This document shows, in pieces, positions 1 to 7,736 of a stretch of 16,132 nt of DNA. The stretch lies in the NCBI GenBank assembly GCA_964357385.1, contig CAYHKW010000022.1, positions 1 to 16,132 on the forward strand. Direction: 5' to 3'. The position numbers and the translations under genes are program-made. Source of the DNA: JAHFJA01 sp964357385 (GTDB lineage: Bacteria > Patescibacteriota > Patescibacteriia > JACQRZ01). The notes under the pieces were generated by a model. That model made no database searches and was not told where the DNA came from. It saw only the letters and a program-made list of their open reading frames with translations. How positions within the stretch are numbered: position 1 is the first letter of the stretch; each line of letters starts with the position of its first letter.

Positions 1-1535
1 CGAGCATGAGACAAAATGGCTTTGACCCCTCGCTTTAGTGGATCTTCAAATGAAATCATCCCTACAAAATCTATGCGCGCCATCATATCAGCATGAGTGG
101 ACGGATTACCCCGCACAACCCCCACTGCCAGTACGCGTCTCCCCTTTTGTCCTTCCGACTGCAACCACCGTTCCCCCTCAACTCTTTTTACTTTAGGTAT
201 CGCGGGAAAAAACATTTCTGGCACCCCTTTTATAATATACACCCTCTTTCCTCCATCAATGATCGTGGTCTGTTCAACACGCGTTATAGGATCAAATGGA
301 ATTGTTGATTCGATCTTCAAACGTCGGCATGCTGCAATTTCTGATTTGGTTGCTCCTTTTGCGATGGCGATGTCAAACACTCCATCTTTGAAATGTTTTG
401 CTTGAGCATCCCATGCACTATATCGCGCCCATGCACGCACCTCCTTAGACTGTCCCCAAATCGATGCGACGCTCAGCGCATTTTCAGTCAGCGTCCCTGT
501 TTTATCAGTACAAAAAATATCAACACCCCCTAAATCCTCAATAACTGACAATCTCTTGATGATCACTCCTTTTTTTGCTAAATGGATCGCACCGCGTGAC
601 ATGGAAAACGTCGTTACAAACGGCAATGCCTCAGGTACCGCCCCCACCACCATGGCAATACCAAAGACTACCAACTCCACCATGCTTGTTTCATGTTGTA
701 AGAAGATCTTTAAAACAACCAAGACGAGAATAGTGATTGACACTAAGGCAAACAACATAGTGCTCAAACGCTGAATACCGCGTTCGAATTCACTGGGCTC
801 ATGATGCCTATTAGTACTGACAAACAATGATCCAGCCACGGTCGCATCGCCAATGGCGGTCACCAACAAAGTACCAGTCCCTGCCACCACTTTTGTTTGT
901 GAAAACCCACAGTTGAGGGCTTTAAAATAATCTGCTGGCGCTTTCGTTAGTGGCGTGGTGGTTTTTTTGATCGGCAATGATTCTCCTGAAAGAATTGATT
1001 CATCCACTTCAAGACGAGTAGTCGATACCCAAACCCCGTCAGCAGGAACAATATCACCCGCATTAATGATCAACATATCACCCACCACCACTTCTTCCGC
1101 ATTGATATCCTTTGTGCTTCCGGCCCGACGAACGCGTATGTGATGAACGATATATTTTCGCAAACTACTTCGTGCATGCAACGCTCGCATTTCTTGAAAA
1201 AAACCTAATCCAATATTAACACCCAAAAAGATGGCTATCATGATTGCTTCAATGTGATCACCAATAAAAAAAGAAAGGACGGAAGCAATCAACAGTAAAT
1301 AAACAAAAGACGATTTGCATTGATCGATAAAAATATCATACCAATGCGTATCATCGGTCTTAATACGATTGGGCCCATAAAATGTCGCTCGGCGCATGCT
1401 TTCTTCTTGTGAGATTCCGTGGTCGGTAGTTTTTAAATATTGAAATAATTCTGCATGCTTGAAGATAGCTGCTTTTTGATACAAAAGAGGTTCAGGAAAT
1501 AATTCTTCTTTTGCCATAGAAAATGGTATATTCAT
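1..1535 (-). CDS. P-type cation-transporting ATPase, MgtA-like (partial, C-terminal part off the left edge)
   Basis: Membrane pump that uses ATP, through an aspartyl-phosphate intermediate, to move a cation. About 511 residues are visible in one open reading frame. In order: a cytosolic N-terminus, a hydrophobic pair (M1/M2), the actuator domain with LSGES (about 183-186, equivalent to TGES), a second hydrophobic pair with PEALP (301-305) in M4, the phosphorylation motif CTDKTGTLT with Asp344, and the nucleotide-binding KGVPE (Lys436). The sequence stops before the hinge motif TGDGxND. The stretch RGAIHLAKKGVIIKRL before the DKTGTLT motif resembles Mg2+-transporting type III pumps such as MgtA more than Ca2+ pumps, but the ion is not certain. 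Two in-frame starts exist, at 1535 and 1517. I chose 1535 because a TATAGT box lies 5 nt before it; neither has a Shine-Dalgarno. It is divergent from clpB. Confidence 0.9.
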   Translation of the reverse strand, partial: MNIPFSMAKEELFPEPLLYQKAAIFKHAELFQYLKTTDHGISQEESMRRATFYGPNRIKTDDTHWYDIFIDQCKSSFVYLLLIASVLSFFIGDHIEAIMIAIFLGVNIGLGFFQEMRALHARSSLRKYIVHHIRVRRAGSTKDINAEEVVVGDMLIINAGDIVPADGVWVSTTRLEVDESILSGESLPIKKTTTPLTKAPADYFKALNCGFSQTKVVAGTGTLLVTAIGDATVAGSLFVSTNRHHEPSEFERGIQRLSTMLFALVSITILVLVVLKIFLQHETSMVELVVFGIAMVVGAVPEALPFVTTFSMSRGAIHLAKKGVIIKRLSVIEDLGGVDIFCTDKTGTLTENALSVASIWGQSKEVRAWARYSAWDAQAKHFKDGVFDIAIAKGATKSEIAACRRLKIESTIPFDPITRVEQTTIIDGGKRVYIIKGVPEMFFPAIPKVKRVEGERWLQSEGQKGRRVLAVGVVRGNPSTHADMMARIDFVGMISFEDPLKRGVKAILSHA

Positions 1536-1540
1536 AGTAT

Positions 1541-1546
1541 ACTATA
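1541..1546 (-). promoter_or_regulatory. -10 box for the P-type ATPase gene
   Basis: Read on the minus strand this is TATAGT, only 5 nt upstream of the ATG at 1535. Transcription would start at or next to the start codon, implying a leaderless mRNA. No good -35 box is visible at 17-18 nt, so the call rests on the -10 hexamer and its spacing. Confidence 0.4.
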
Positions 1547-1558
1547 TGAACACCACTA

Positions 1559-1586
1559 TTGACATCTCCCCACAGCGCGATATAGT
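1559..1586 (+). promoter_or_regulatory. sigma70-type promoter of clpB
   Basis: TTGACA (1559-1564), a 16-nt spacer and TATAGT (1581-1586). The predicted transcription start is near 1592-1594, inside the CIRCE element, so bound HrcA would block initiation directly. The 5' leader would be about 40 nt. Confidence 0.75.
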
Positions 1587-1590
1587 GATA

Positions 1591-1617
1591 TTAGCAGTCA
1601 CTCGAGTCGAGTGCTAA
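1591..1617 (+). promoter_or_regulatory. CIRCE operator (HrcA binding site) in front of clpB
   Basis: Left arm TTAGCAGTC, 9-nt spacer, right arm GAGTGCTAA. The known CIRCE consensus is TTAGCACTC-N9-GAGTGCTAA, so arm length and spacer match exactly with one mismatch (G for C at position 7 of the left arm). The spacer holds a smaller palindrome, ACTCGAGT. It lies just downstream of the promoter -10 box, the usual place for HrcA repression of heat-shock genes. Confidence 0.92.
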
Positions 1618-1633
1618 CACCAAAACCCTCCTT

Positions 1634-4255
1634 ATGATGAACAACAAATTCACCACCCGCGCACAGGAAACACTGCAAGCAGCACAAATGCTGTGCGCCG
1701 ATAAAAACCATCAAGAACTTACTCCTACTCACCTTCTCTATTCTCTGGTCAGCCATGCCGAGGGCGTTGTCGTAAGTATTTTACAAAAGCTGGAGGTTTC
1801 CAGTTCAGACCTTCAACAAAAACTAGAGGGAGAACTTCAACTGCTTCCTCTTGCCCCTATGGAAATGGGGGGTCAAGTGTATGTATCCCAAGAATTTGCC
1901 CGCGTCATGAGCCAAGCAGATCGTGAAGCAAAAAATCTCGGAGATGAATACATCAGCACTGAACATATTTTTCTCGCGTTGATCCAAGTGCCGTCAGTCG
2001 CCCAATACATCTTGCGCACCATGAATGTTGAATACGATGCCGTGCTCAAGACACTGGCGGAAGTTCGTGGCAACCACAAAATCACTGACCCGGATCCTGA
2101 AAGCAAATATCAAGTATTTGAAAAATACACGGTCAACATGACTGACCTTGCCCGCAAAGAAAAACTCGACCCCGTCATTGGCCGCGATGAAGAAATCCGT
2201 CGCGTCATGCAGGTACTTTCTCGTCGCACCAAAAATAACCCGGTGCTCATTGGTGAAGCAGGGGTAGGAAAAACCGCAATCGTTGAAGGCCTTGCCCAGC
2301 GCATCGCATCCGGCGACGTCCCTGAATCGCTCAAAGATAAGGAACTCCTCTCTTTGGATATCGGAGCATTGGTTGCCGGTACAAAGTTCCGCGGCGATTT
2401 CGAAGACCGCCTCAAAGCCGTCATGAAAGAAGTAAAAAATGCCGCAGGAAAAGTCATCATGTTTGTTGATGAGCTTCATACCCTTGTGGGCGCTGGCGGT
2501 GCCGAAGGTGCTATTGATGCTTCAAACCTTCTCAAACCTGCCCTTGCGCGTGGTGAATTGAGCATGATTGGAGCGACTACCTTTAAAGAGTATCGCAAGT
2601 ATATTGAAAATGATGCGGCATTTGAACGCCGTTTCCAGCAAGTACCCGTATATGAACCAACCGTCGATGACGCGATTGCCATCTTGCGCGGTATCAAAGA
2701 AAAATATGAAGTCCACCATGGTGTCCGCATTACGGATGCCGCCATTGTCGCTGCTGCTCAGCTTTCCTACCGATATATTTCAGACCGCTACTTGCCTGAT
2801 AAAGCCATCGACCTTGTCGACGAAGCAACGTCTGCAATTCGTCTCCAAATTGATAGCCAACCAGTAGAGCTTGATACTCTCAAACGTAATGTCATAAAAC
2901 GTGAAATTGAAAAACAAGCGCTCCAGCAAGAATCAGACGCGCAGTCCAAAAAGCGTTTGAAAGAGCTTCAAAAAGAACTAGCCGAAATTAAAGAAGAATC
3001 AAACCGTCTTGAACTTTCGTGGAAACATGAAAAAGAACTCATTACTAGTGTGCGTAATTTCCGTAAAGAGATCGAACAGCTCAAACAAGAGGCAGATATT
3101 GCTGAACGTCAGGTCAATCTTTCTCGGGTTGCTGAAATCCGTTACGGCACCATCCCTCAATTACAAAAAGAAGTAGAGAAGGCGGAAGAAAAACTCAATG
3201 CACTTCAAAAAGACCATCGCTTCCTTCGTGAAGAAGTAACAGAAGAAGATATTGCCACCATTGTCCAGCGCTGGACGGGAATCCCTGCCGTACGAATGCT
3301 CCAAAGCGAAGCCGAAAAACTTGCCCATGCAGAAAAGTATCTCGCTCAACGAGTGGTGGGACAACAAACCGCTATCCAGGCAGTTTCCAATGCACTACGC
3401 CGTTCCCGCGCCGGACTTTCTGAAGAAAGTCGTCCGATCGGATCATTTATCTTCATTGGACCGACGGGTGTTGGTAAAACAGAACTGGCAAAAACACTTG
3501 CTAATTTCATGTTTAATGATCCTCAGGCATTGATTCGTATTGACATGAGTGAGTATGGTGAGAAACATGCTGTCAGCCGCTTGATCGGCTCCCCTCCGGG
3601 ATATGTTGGCTATGATGAAGGAGGCCAGCTTACGGAACAGATTCGCCGCAAACCCTACAGCGTCGTACTCTTTGATGAAGTGGAAAAAGCGCATCCCGAG
3701 ATGTTCAACCTTTTGTTGCAAATTCTTGACGAAGGACATCTTACTGACTCAAAGGGGCGCAAAGTCAATTTCAAAAATACGATCATTATCATGACCTCAA
3801 ACCTCGGCGGCGATCTTATCCGTTCTGTTGATATGGGATTCACCGAAGATGACAAGCAAAAATCTCGTGTTGATGTTAAAGACATGGAAGCGCGCATCCA
3901 CACCCTTTTGCAACAGCAATTCAAACCGGAGTTTCTCAATCGCATTGATGAAGTGATCACCTTCCACCCACTTGAACAAGAACACATCGATCATATCGTC
4001 GAACTTCAATTGCACAGTGTGGTAGCACGCCTCGCCAAACAAGATATTACCGTGAAGTATTCTAAGAAACTGGTGGAACTCCTTGCAAAACGCGGCTTTG
4101 ATCCGTACTATGGCGCCCGCCCCCTCAAGCGTGTCATCCAGCAAACCATCCTTGATCCGCTTGCACTCAAGATCGTTGACGGCGAAATAAAGGAGGGGGG
4201 CAAGGCAAAACTTGATGTCAAAGATGATGAAATTATCATAGAAACAGCAAAATAA
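1634..4255 (+). CDS. clpB: ATP-dependent protein disaggregase ClpB
   Basis: Cytosolic Hsp100 hexameric disaggregase that works with DnaK/DnaJ/GrpE to pull proteins out of heat-induced aggregates. The 873 residues are close to the usual family length (about 860). Domains in order: Clp N-terminal repeat domain (1-145); first AAA+ module with Walker A GEAGVGKT (207-214, Lys213) and Walker B ending Asp279-Glu280; the coiled-coil middle domain (roughly 410-540), which separates ClpB from ClpA/ClpC; second AAA+ module with Walker A GPTGVGKT (609-616, Lys615) and Walker B Asp681-Glu682; and the C-terminal D2 domain with GARPLKR. All catalytic motifs look intact. There is no Shine-Dalgarno before ATG 1634, and an alternative start at 1637 differs by one Met. 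A CIRCE operator indicates control by HrcA. It is a single-gene unit ending at a strong hairpin terminator. Confidence 0.98.
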   Translation: MMNNKFTTRAQETLQAAQMLCADKNHQELTPTHLLYSLVSHAEGVVVSILQKLEVSSSDLQQKLEGELQLLPLAPMEMGGQVYVSQEFARVMSQADREAKNLGDEYISTEHIFLALIQVPSVAQYILRTMNVEYDAVLKTLAEVRGNHKITDPDPESKYQVFEKYTVNMTDLARKEKLDPVIGRDEEIRRVMQVLSRRTKNNPVLIGEAGVGKTAIVEGLAQRIASGDVPESLKDKELLSLDIGALVAGTKFRGDFEDRLKAVMKEVKNAAGKVIMFVDELHTLVGAGGAEGAIDASNLLKPALARGELSMIGATTFKEYRKYIENDAAFERRFQQVPVYEPTVDDAIAILRGIKEKYEVHHGVRITDAAIVAAAQLSYRYISDRYLPDKAIDLVDEATSAIRLQIDSQPVELDTLKRNVIKREIEKQALQQESDAQSKKRLKELQKELAEIKEESNRLELSWKHEKELITSVRNFRKEIEQLKQEADIAERQVNLSRVAEIRYGTIPQLQKEVEKAEEKLNALQKDHRFLREEVTEEDIATIVQRWTGIPAVRMLQSEAEKLAHAEKYLAQRVVGQQTAIQAVSNALRRSRAGLSEESRPIGSFIFIGPTGVGKTELAKTLANFMFNDPQALIRIDMSEYGEKHAVSRLIGSPPGYVGYDEGGQLTEQIRRKPYSVVLFDEVEKAHPEMFNLLLQILDEGHLTDSKGRKVNFKNTIIIMTSNLGGDLIRSVDMGFTEDDKQKSRVDVKDMEARIHTLLQQQFKPEFLNRIDEVITFHPLEQEHIDHIVELQLHSVVARLAKQDITVKYSKKLVELLAKRGFDPYYGARPLKRVIQQTILDPLALKIVDGEIKEGGKAKLDVKDDEIIIETAK

Positions 4256-4268
4256 TCACCATATATTA

Positions 4269-4307
4269 AAAAACTCCTCTTTGGATTGATTCCATAGAGG
4301 AGTTTTT
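4269..4307. terminator. bidirectional rho-independent terminator between clpB and the unknown two-gene unit
   Basis: A perfect 12-bp stem, AAAAACTCCTCT (4269-4280) with AGAGGAGTTTTT (4296-4307), extended inward by TGGA/TCCA after one T-T mismatch. T-rich tails follow on both strands. It serves the converging clpB and 4315-5351 transcripts. Confidence 0.9.
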
Positions 4308-4314
4308 GGTTTAT

Positions 4315-4560
4315 TTATTTATTGCAACACGGTTGACGTGCTGCGAGAACAGCAATCATTTCCTTAATGAGAAATACAAATGGAGCAAGCTGCTCTTTTG
4401 TACATATCTCAAATATGGGAAATAATCGTATGATATCTTCGATTTCGAGTGAATCGCGCGCATCCACTCGAATGACTTCAACCTCCTTCTTTGTGTTATG
4501 ATTTGCCACCACCTGCTTCCATTGAAGAGAATAATCCACCAAAATTACTGCATTTCCCAT
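4315..4560 (-). CDS. hypothetical protein, 81 aa
   Basis: I do not recognise this protein. It begins MGNAVILVDYSLQWKQ and ends with CCNK before three overlapping in-frame stops. The N-terminal part looks like a small alpha/beta unit (VILVDY strand, then a VEVIRVDARD strand), followed by a hydrophobic helix-rich stretch around EQLAPFVFLIKEMIAVLAA. No catalytic motif is evident. The start at 4560 is well supported: TAGGAGGT sits a few nt upstream, inside the 8-nt gap and the 3' end of the 260-aa gene before it, so the two are almost certainly co-transcribed. Its close pairing with the larger unknown gene suggests a joint function, but nothing here says what that is. Confidence 0.75.
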   Translation of the reverse strand: MGNAVILVDYSLQWKQVVANHNTKKEVEVIRVDARDSLEIEDIIRLFPIFEICTKEQLAPFVFLIKEMIAVLAARQPCCNK

Positions 4561-4568
4561 TATACCTC

Positions 4569-5351
4569 CTACAGCTCACCCTTATCACTATGCATGGCCA
4601 TATGATATATTTTTTTATCTAACTTCATTTCCCCTTTTGCAAAAGGTACTCTAAAAGGATAAATCTTATATCTATAACCGCACGCTATTAGAATATCAAC
4701 AATGTCTTTGATATAAGGACCTACCCATGCCCTACAGAGAATATCGATGAAAACTATATAGGCGCCTTCTATGTCAAAAGTACCCTGAAAGTGCAGTCTT
4801 GAACGATTGATATCATTCCCATCGTTTGGTTCTTTAATAAGGATAAGCGTGGTAGTGCCAGTCTTTTGATAAGCAATACCGTCAACACACTCAAAAAAAT
4901 TGATTAACTCTTGAACAGGCTTTAAACCTTTAGTATAACCTGTAGTGAGATAATGAGCATCGATCTCTTTAATACGCCTGTCTATCCTTTTTTCCCGAGC
5001 ACCTTCCTTCATTTTTGTATATTCATCCTTCATGGGCTGTTCGGATGGATATTCACCGTTTGAAAACGGAACCCAAAAGTTACCCGACTGATAACCTAGT
5101 ACTTGCAATTCTTCAACGAGTCCTTTGTCATAAGGACCAACGTATCCTTTTCCCTCGCTGTCAATAAAAGCAAGAGTGCTATTGTTCGAAGCATATTGCC
5201 CCTTACACTCCTCTAGATGGGTAAAATCTGCAGTCTGCTCTATACCTCCCGCGGCAGGACAAATGTACTTTGTCCCTTCTGGAATCTCCATAAACAGAAA
5301 CTCACTCGAACTAGGGATGCTTTTTTTCACACTAACTACTTCAATTTCCAT
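4569..5351 (-). CDS. hypothetical protein with an internal two-copy repeat, 260 aa
   Basis: No recognised family. The protein holds two diverged copies of one module, at about residues 58-114 and 197-251. Both copies follow the pattern: hydrophobic strand then FID, aromatic-VGPY, acidic/hydrophobic helix, GY, VPF, small-x-G-E. A charged linker (about 115-145, rich in Lys, Arg and Glu) separates them. There is no signal peptide or membrane segment, so it is probably cytosolic. The start at 5351 is supported by AAAGGAG 7 nt upstream and a consensus promoter about 40 nt upstream. It is first in a two-gene unit with the 81-aa gene. A regulatory or defence-type role is possible given its accessory look, but no motif supports one. 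Confidence 0.8.
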   Translation of the reverse strand: MEIEVVSVKKSIPSSSEFLFMEIPEGTKYICPAAGGIEQTADFTHLEECKGQYASNNSTLAFIDSEGKGYVGPYDKGLVEELQVLGYQSGNFWVPFSNGEYPSEQPMKDEYTKMKEGAREKRIDRRIKEIDAHYLTTGYTKGLKPVQELINFFECVDGIAYQKTGTTTLILIKEPNDGNDINRSRLHFQGTFDIEGAYIVFIDILCRAWVGPYIKDIVDILIACGYRYKIYPFRVPFAKGEMKLDKKIYHMAMHSDKGEL

Positions 5352-5389
5352 TTTTTCTCCTTTTTCAAAGAAACTATAATAACCCGATC

Positions 5390-5418
5390 ACTATAGCATA
5401 TTTTAGCCATTTTGTCAA
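5390..5418 (-). promoter_or_regulatory. sigma70-type promoter of the 5351-4315 unit
   Basis: On the minus strand: TTGACA (5418-5413), a 17-nt spacer and TATAGT (5395-5390). A near-consensus pair with ideal spacing, directed toward the gene starting at 5351. The -35 box lies within the inverted repeat at 5407-5438. Confidence 0.85.
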
Positions 5419-5438
5419 GTATATACCTGTCAAAATGG
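5407..5438. promoter_or_regulatory. inverted repeat, candidate operator
   Basis: Arms CCATTTTGTCA (5407-5417) and TGTCAAAATGG (5428-5438) pair at 10 of 11 positions around a 10-nt AT-rich spacer. The repeat covers the -35 box of the minus-strand promoter and lies about 55 bp upstream of the -10 box of the plus-strand gene at 5506. Size, symmetry and position fit the binding site of a dimeric repressor or activator. Which protein binds is unknown; no regulator gene is visible here. Confidence 0.55.
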
Positions 5439-5468
5439 ATGATAAATCTAGCATCCTTGCTTTTACCT

Positions 5469-5497
5469 TTGTTTTCAGCCTCTTTTTATGCTATAAT
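5469..5497 (+). promoter_or_regulatory. extended -10 promoter of the secreted repeat protein gene
   Basis: TTGTTT (5469-5474), a 17-nt spacer and TATAAT (5492-5497) preceded by TG at 5489-5490 (extended -10). The predicted start of transcription is about 5503-5505, right at the ATG at 5506, so the mRNA would have almost no leader. Confidence 0.7.
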
Positions 5498-5505
5498 GCC
5501 CATAT

Positions 5506-6939
5506 ATGAAAAACAGTAATATTTCCCATAAAAAAGGACTATTTTCTTCAATTACCGTTATTGTTGCCCTCATTTCCCTACTCGCAGCACCTCTTGAACC
5601 GATCTATGCCCTTTCATTTAACCCTAACAAGATCATCTCTGATGGAGAGTTTTTTGATACAAAAGCAATGGATACCAACGGAATCCAGTCATTCCTTGAA
5701 CAAAAAGGTTCATCGCTCGCGTCAATGTTATTTCCTGATAGTACTGGATTAGTAAAACGCGCATCTGAAATCATCGAACACGCTGCAGAAGAGTATCGCA
5801 TCAACCCCAAAGTGCTCTTAGTATTGCTTCAAAAAGAGCAGAGCCTGATCGAAAATCCATCCCCTCGCCAATACAACTACGATTGGGCGACAGGATATGC
5901 GGTGTGCGATAGTTGTTCCCCTAATGATCCTAAATTGCAAAAATACAAAGGGTTTGCTAATCAAGTTGAAAATGCTGCATTCCAAAAAGTATATTACACC
6001 ACCAATCCTGCTAAATTTAGCTACAAAATCGGCTCGCCGGCTTCCATTGACGGCCAATTGGTGATTCCTGAAAACAACGCTACTGCAGCGCTCTACAACT
6101 ATACTCCCCACTTACACGGCAACGAAAACTTCTGGAAGTTGTGGACTCGGTATTTTGGTAAATTCTATCCCGACGGTACGGTGGTTCAAGAAGAAGGCTC
6201 TAAGTCAGTATGGCTATTGCAAGACGGCAAAAAGAGACTGTTTGCTTCTGTTGGTGCACTCATGTCCCGCTACAGCACGAGTCAAATCATTCATGTTAAA
6301 AAAGGTGATCTCGACAAATATAGCACGGGCGAATCAATCAAATTTGCTCAATATTCTTTGCTTAAATCAACGAAAGGCGCAATATTCTTGATCGTTGATG
6401 ACAGACGATACGGCATCACTTCCAAAAAAGTGTTTAGCCAGCTTGGCTTCAATCCTGAGGAAGTTTCCAAAATCTCAGACAAAGAGCTTAACGCTATCCC
6501 GCTTGGTGGTTTGATTAGCAAAGTCGATGACAACCCACGCGGCCAATTATTTCAAGACAAAAAAACTGGTGGCATATTCTTTGTAAAACAAGGTATTAAA
6601 CATCCAATCTGGGCACCTGAAATCCTTGCCGTCAATTATCAATATGTAAAAAAGACCAGCAAGACAACTAAAGAGTTGGATGCTATTCCTACAGGAGGCC
6701 CTGCCATCTTTGAAGATGGGACCGTTATTACTTCTCCGGGCAGCGCCTCAATATATATCATCTCAAACGGACAAAAGCGCCCGATTGCCTCCAAAGAAAC
6801 ATTTGCGGTATTGGGATTCCAAGAGGAAAACGTAGTCCACACCTCTGATCGTGCATTAAGCCTCCATATTGAAGGTGAACCAATCGATATTGGGACTGAT
6901 ACTGCCACCTCAGTAACAACCGCCTCACTTCGTAAATAA
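5506..6939 (+). CDS. secreted protein with a lysozyme-like domain and four C-terminal repeats
   Basis: Exported 477-aa protein. Residues 1-36 form a signal peptide: KK, a hydrophobic core ITVIVALISLLAAPL, and a likely cleavage site after PIYA. Residues about 40-220 resemble a transglycosylase/lysozyme-like fold: INPKVLLVLLQKEQSL has a possible catalytic Glu111, followed by ATGY, KYKGFANQVENAA and ATAALYNYTPHL. Cys134 and Cys137 sit in this part. From about 224 to 463 there are four degenerate repeats of about 60 residues (roughly 224-283, 283-341, 345-400, 404-463). Their pattern is: G-hydrophobic, IYLI-x-x-G-x-K-R-P-I, x-F-x-x-LGF, V-x-x-x-S, L-x-x-I-P. A cell-wall-binding or surface-display role is likely for them. 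It is the first gene of a plus-strand run; the next starts 1 nt after its stop. Wall hydrolysis is inferred, not shown. Confidence 0.85.
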   Translation: MKNSNISHKKGLFSSITVIVALISLLAAPLEPIYALSFNPNKIISDGEFFDTKAMDTNGIQSFLEQKGSSLASMLFPDSTGLVKRASEIIEHAAEEYRINPKVLLVLLQKEQSLIENPSPRQYNYDWATGYAVCDSCSPNDPKLQKYKGFANQVENAAFQKVYYTTNPAKFSYKIGSPASIDGQLVIPENNATAALYNYTPHLHGNENFWKLWTRYFGKFYPDGTVVQEEGSKSVWLLQDGKKRLFASVGALMSRYSTSQIIHVKKGDLDKYSTGESIKFAQYSLLKSTKGAIFLIVDDRRYGITSKKVFSQLGFNPEEVSKISDKELNAIPLGGLISKVDDNPRGQLFQDKKTGGIFFVKQGIKHPIWAPEILAVNYQYVKKTSKTTKELDAIPTGGPAIFEDGTVITSPGSASIYIISNGQKRPIASKETFAVLGFQEENVVHTSDRALSLHIEGEPIDIGTDTATSVTTASLRK

Positions 6940-6940
6940 T

Positions 6941-7732
6941 ATGCCTCTTGTCTACGCAGCACTCGTGCCCCACACACCGCTATTGCTTCCTTCGATAGGA
7001 AAAGAAAAACGAGATGAAATGCTACAGACCTACGGTGCGATTGCAACCATCCGACAACATATTATTGACCATGCGATTGACACACTAGTTATTCTTGCGC
7101 CTCATGCGCCTCATAAAGACCCTGTATTCCAACTACAACATAGCACTTCATACTCTGCCTCATTTGAAGAGTTCTCTGATTTTACCACTCAAAAATCCTT
7201 CCGATCCGATCACATACTTATTGATTACCTCAAACACCATTTCGACGAAGCAAAAATGCCATGGGTATATCATACCGACGAACGAATGGAGTATTCGGCA
7301 TCAGTGCCACTCTTGGCCTTAGGAATCGAAAGCGGGATGCGTATCGTGGTCATCTATCCCCCGCTTTCAGCCCACCTTCCCGAGCTTGCCCGTACCGGCA
7401 TTGGGTTGTATGATGCACTTGCTAGTTATCCGGGACGTACGGCTATGATTGCCTCGGGTGATCTATCGCACACTCTTTCAGAAGAAGCTCCAGGCGGATT
7501 TCACAAGGATGCCAAAAAATTTGATCAGCGCATCATTAAAATATTTGAAAAAAAAGAGTTTGGGAAACTAGGGACTACCTCTCCTGAAATGATTGAGAGT
7601 GTCAAAATATGTTCAATGCCTTCCTTGGCAGTATTATCAGGAGTACTGAAAAACGTTTCCTATACTACCCATACGCTTTCGTATGAAGCGCCATTAGGGG
7701 TCGGCCATCTGGTTATGGAGTATATACTATAA
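6941..7732 (+). CDS. LigB/MEMO-like protein (class III extradiol dioxygenase fold)
   Basis: A 263-aa protein of the LigB superfamily, which includes class III extradiol dioxygenases and the MEMO1 proteins often linked to AMMECR1 and radical-SAM genes. Visible family features: N-terminal ALVPHTPLLLPSIG (His11), ILAPHAPH (His55), EYSASVPLLALG, ASGDLSH (171-177) and C-terminal YEAPLGVGHLVMEY. The metal ligands of MEMO1 are two His and one Cys; His11, His55 and Cys224 (KICSMPSLAVL) are the natural counterparts, which suggests the MEMO type rather than a ring-cleaving enzyme. This alignment is by eye. In the EYSASVP segment, many relatives have His where this protein has Tyr118. No AMMECR1 or radical-SAM partner is present here. 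The ATG at 6941 follows the upstream stop by 1 nt, without a Shine-Dalgarno. Confidence 0.85.
   Translation: MPLVYAALVPHTPLLLPSIGKEKRDEMLQTYGAIATIRQHIIDHAIDTLVILAPHAPHKDPVFQLQHSTSYSASFEEFSDFTTQKSFRSDHILIDYLKHHFDEAKMPWVYHTDERMEYSASVPLLALGIESGMRIVVIYPPLSAHLPELARTGIGLYDALASYPGRTAMIASGDLSHTLSEEAPGGFHKDAKKFDQRIIKIFEKKEFGKLGTTSPEMIESVKICSMPSLAVLSGVLKNVSYTTHTLSYEAPLGVGHLVMEYIL
7723..7728 (+). promoter_or_regulatory. possible -10 box directly before the priA-like gene
   Basis: TATACT lies 8 nt before the ATG at 7737, within the last codons of the LigB-like gene. It fits an internal leaderless promoter, but no -35 box is evident, so it may be chance in AT-rich sequence. Confidence 0.3.
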
Positions 7733-7736
7733 GTAC

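Noticed and set aside
93..1143. Several plus-strand open frames at the left edge (for example 97-405, 556-774, 955-1143)
   Set aside because: They lie opposite a continuous minus-strand frame with clear P-type ATPase motifs and have no start signals or recognisable sequence.
1591..1617. Inverted repeat as a mobile-element end or attachment site
   Set aside because: It matches the CIRCE operator in arm sequence, arm length and 9-nt spacer and sits at the clpB promoter; no mobile gene is nearby.
4315..5351. Two-gene unit as a classic toxin-antitoxin pair
   Set aside because: The gene sizes (260 and 81 aa) and order are possible, but there is no recognisable toxin fold motif or DNA-binding antitoxin motif, so the label would be a guess.
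6639..7046. 135-aa minus-strand frame spanning the junction of the secreted protein and LigB-like genes
   Set aside because: Both plus-strand genes under it have family features; the antisense frame has none.
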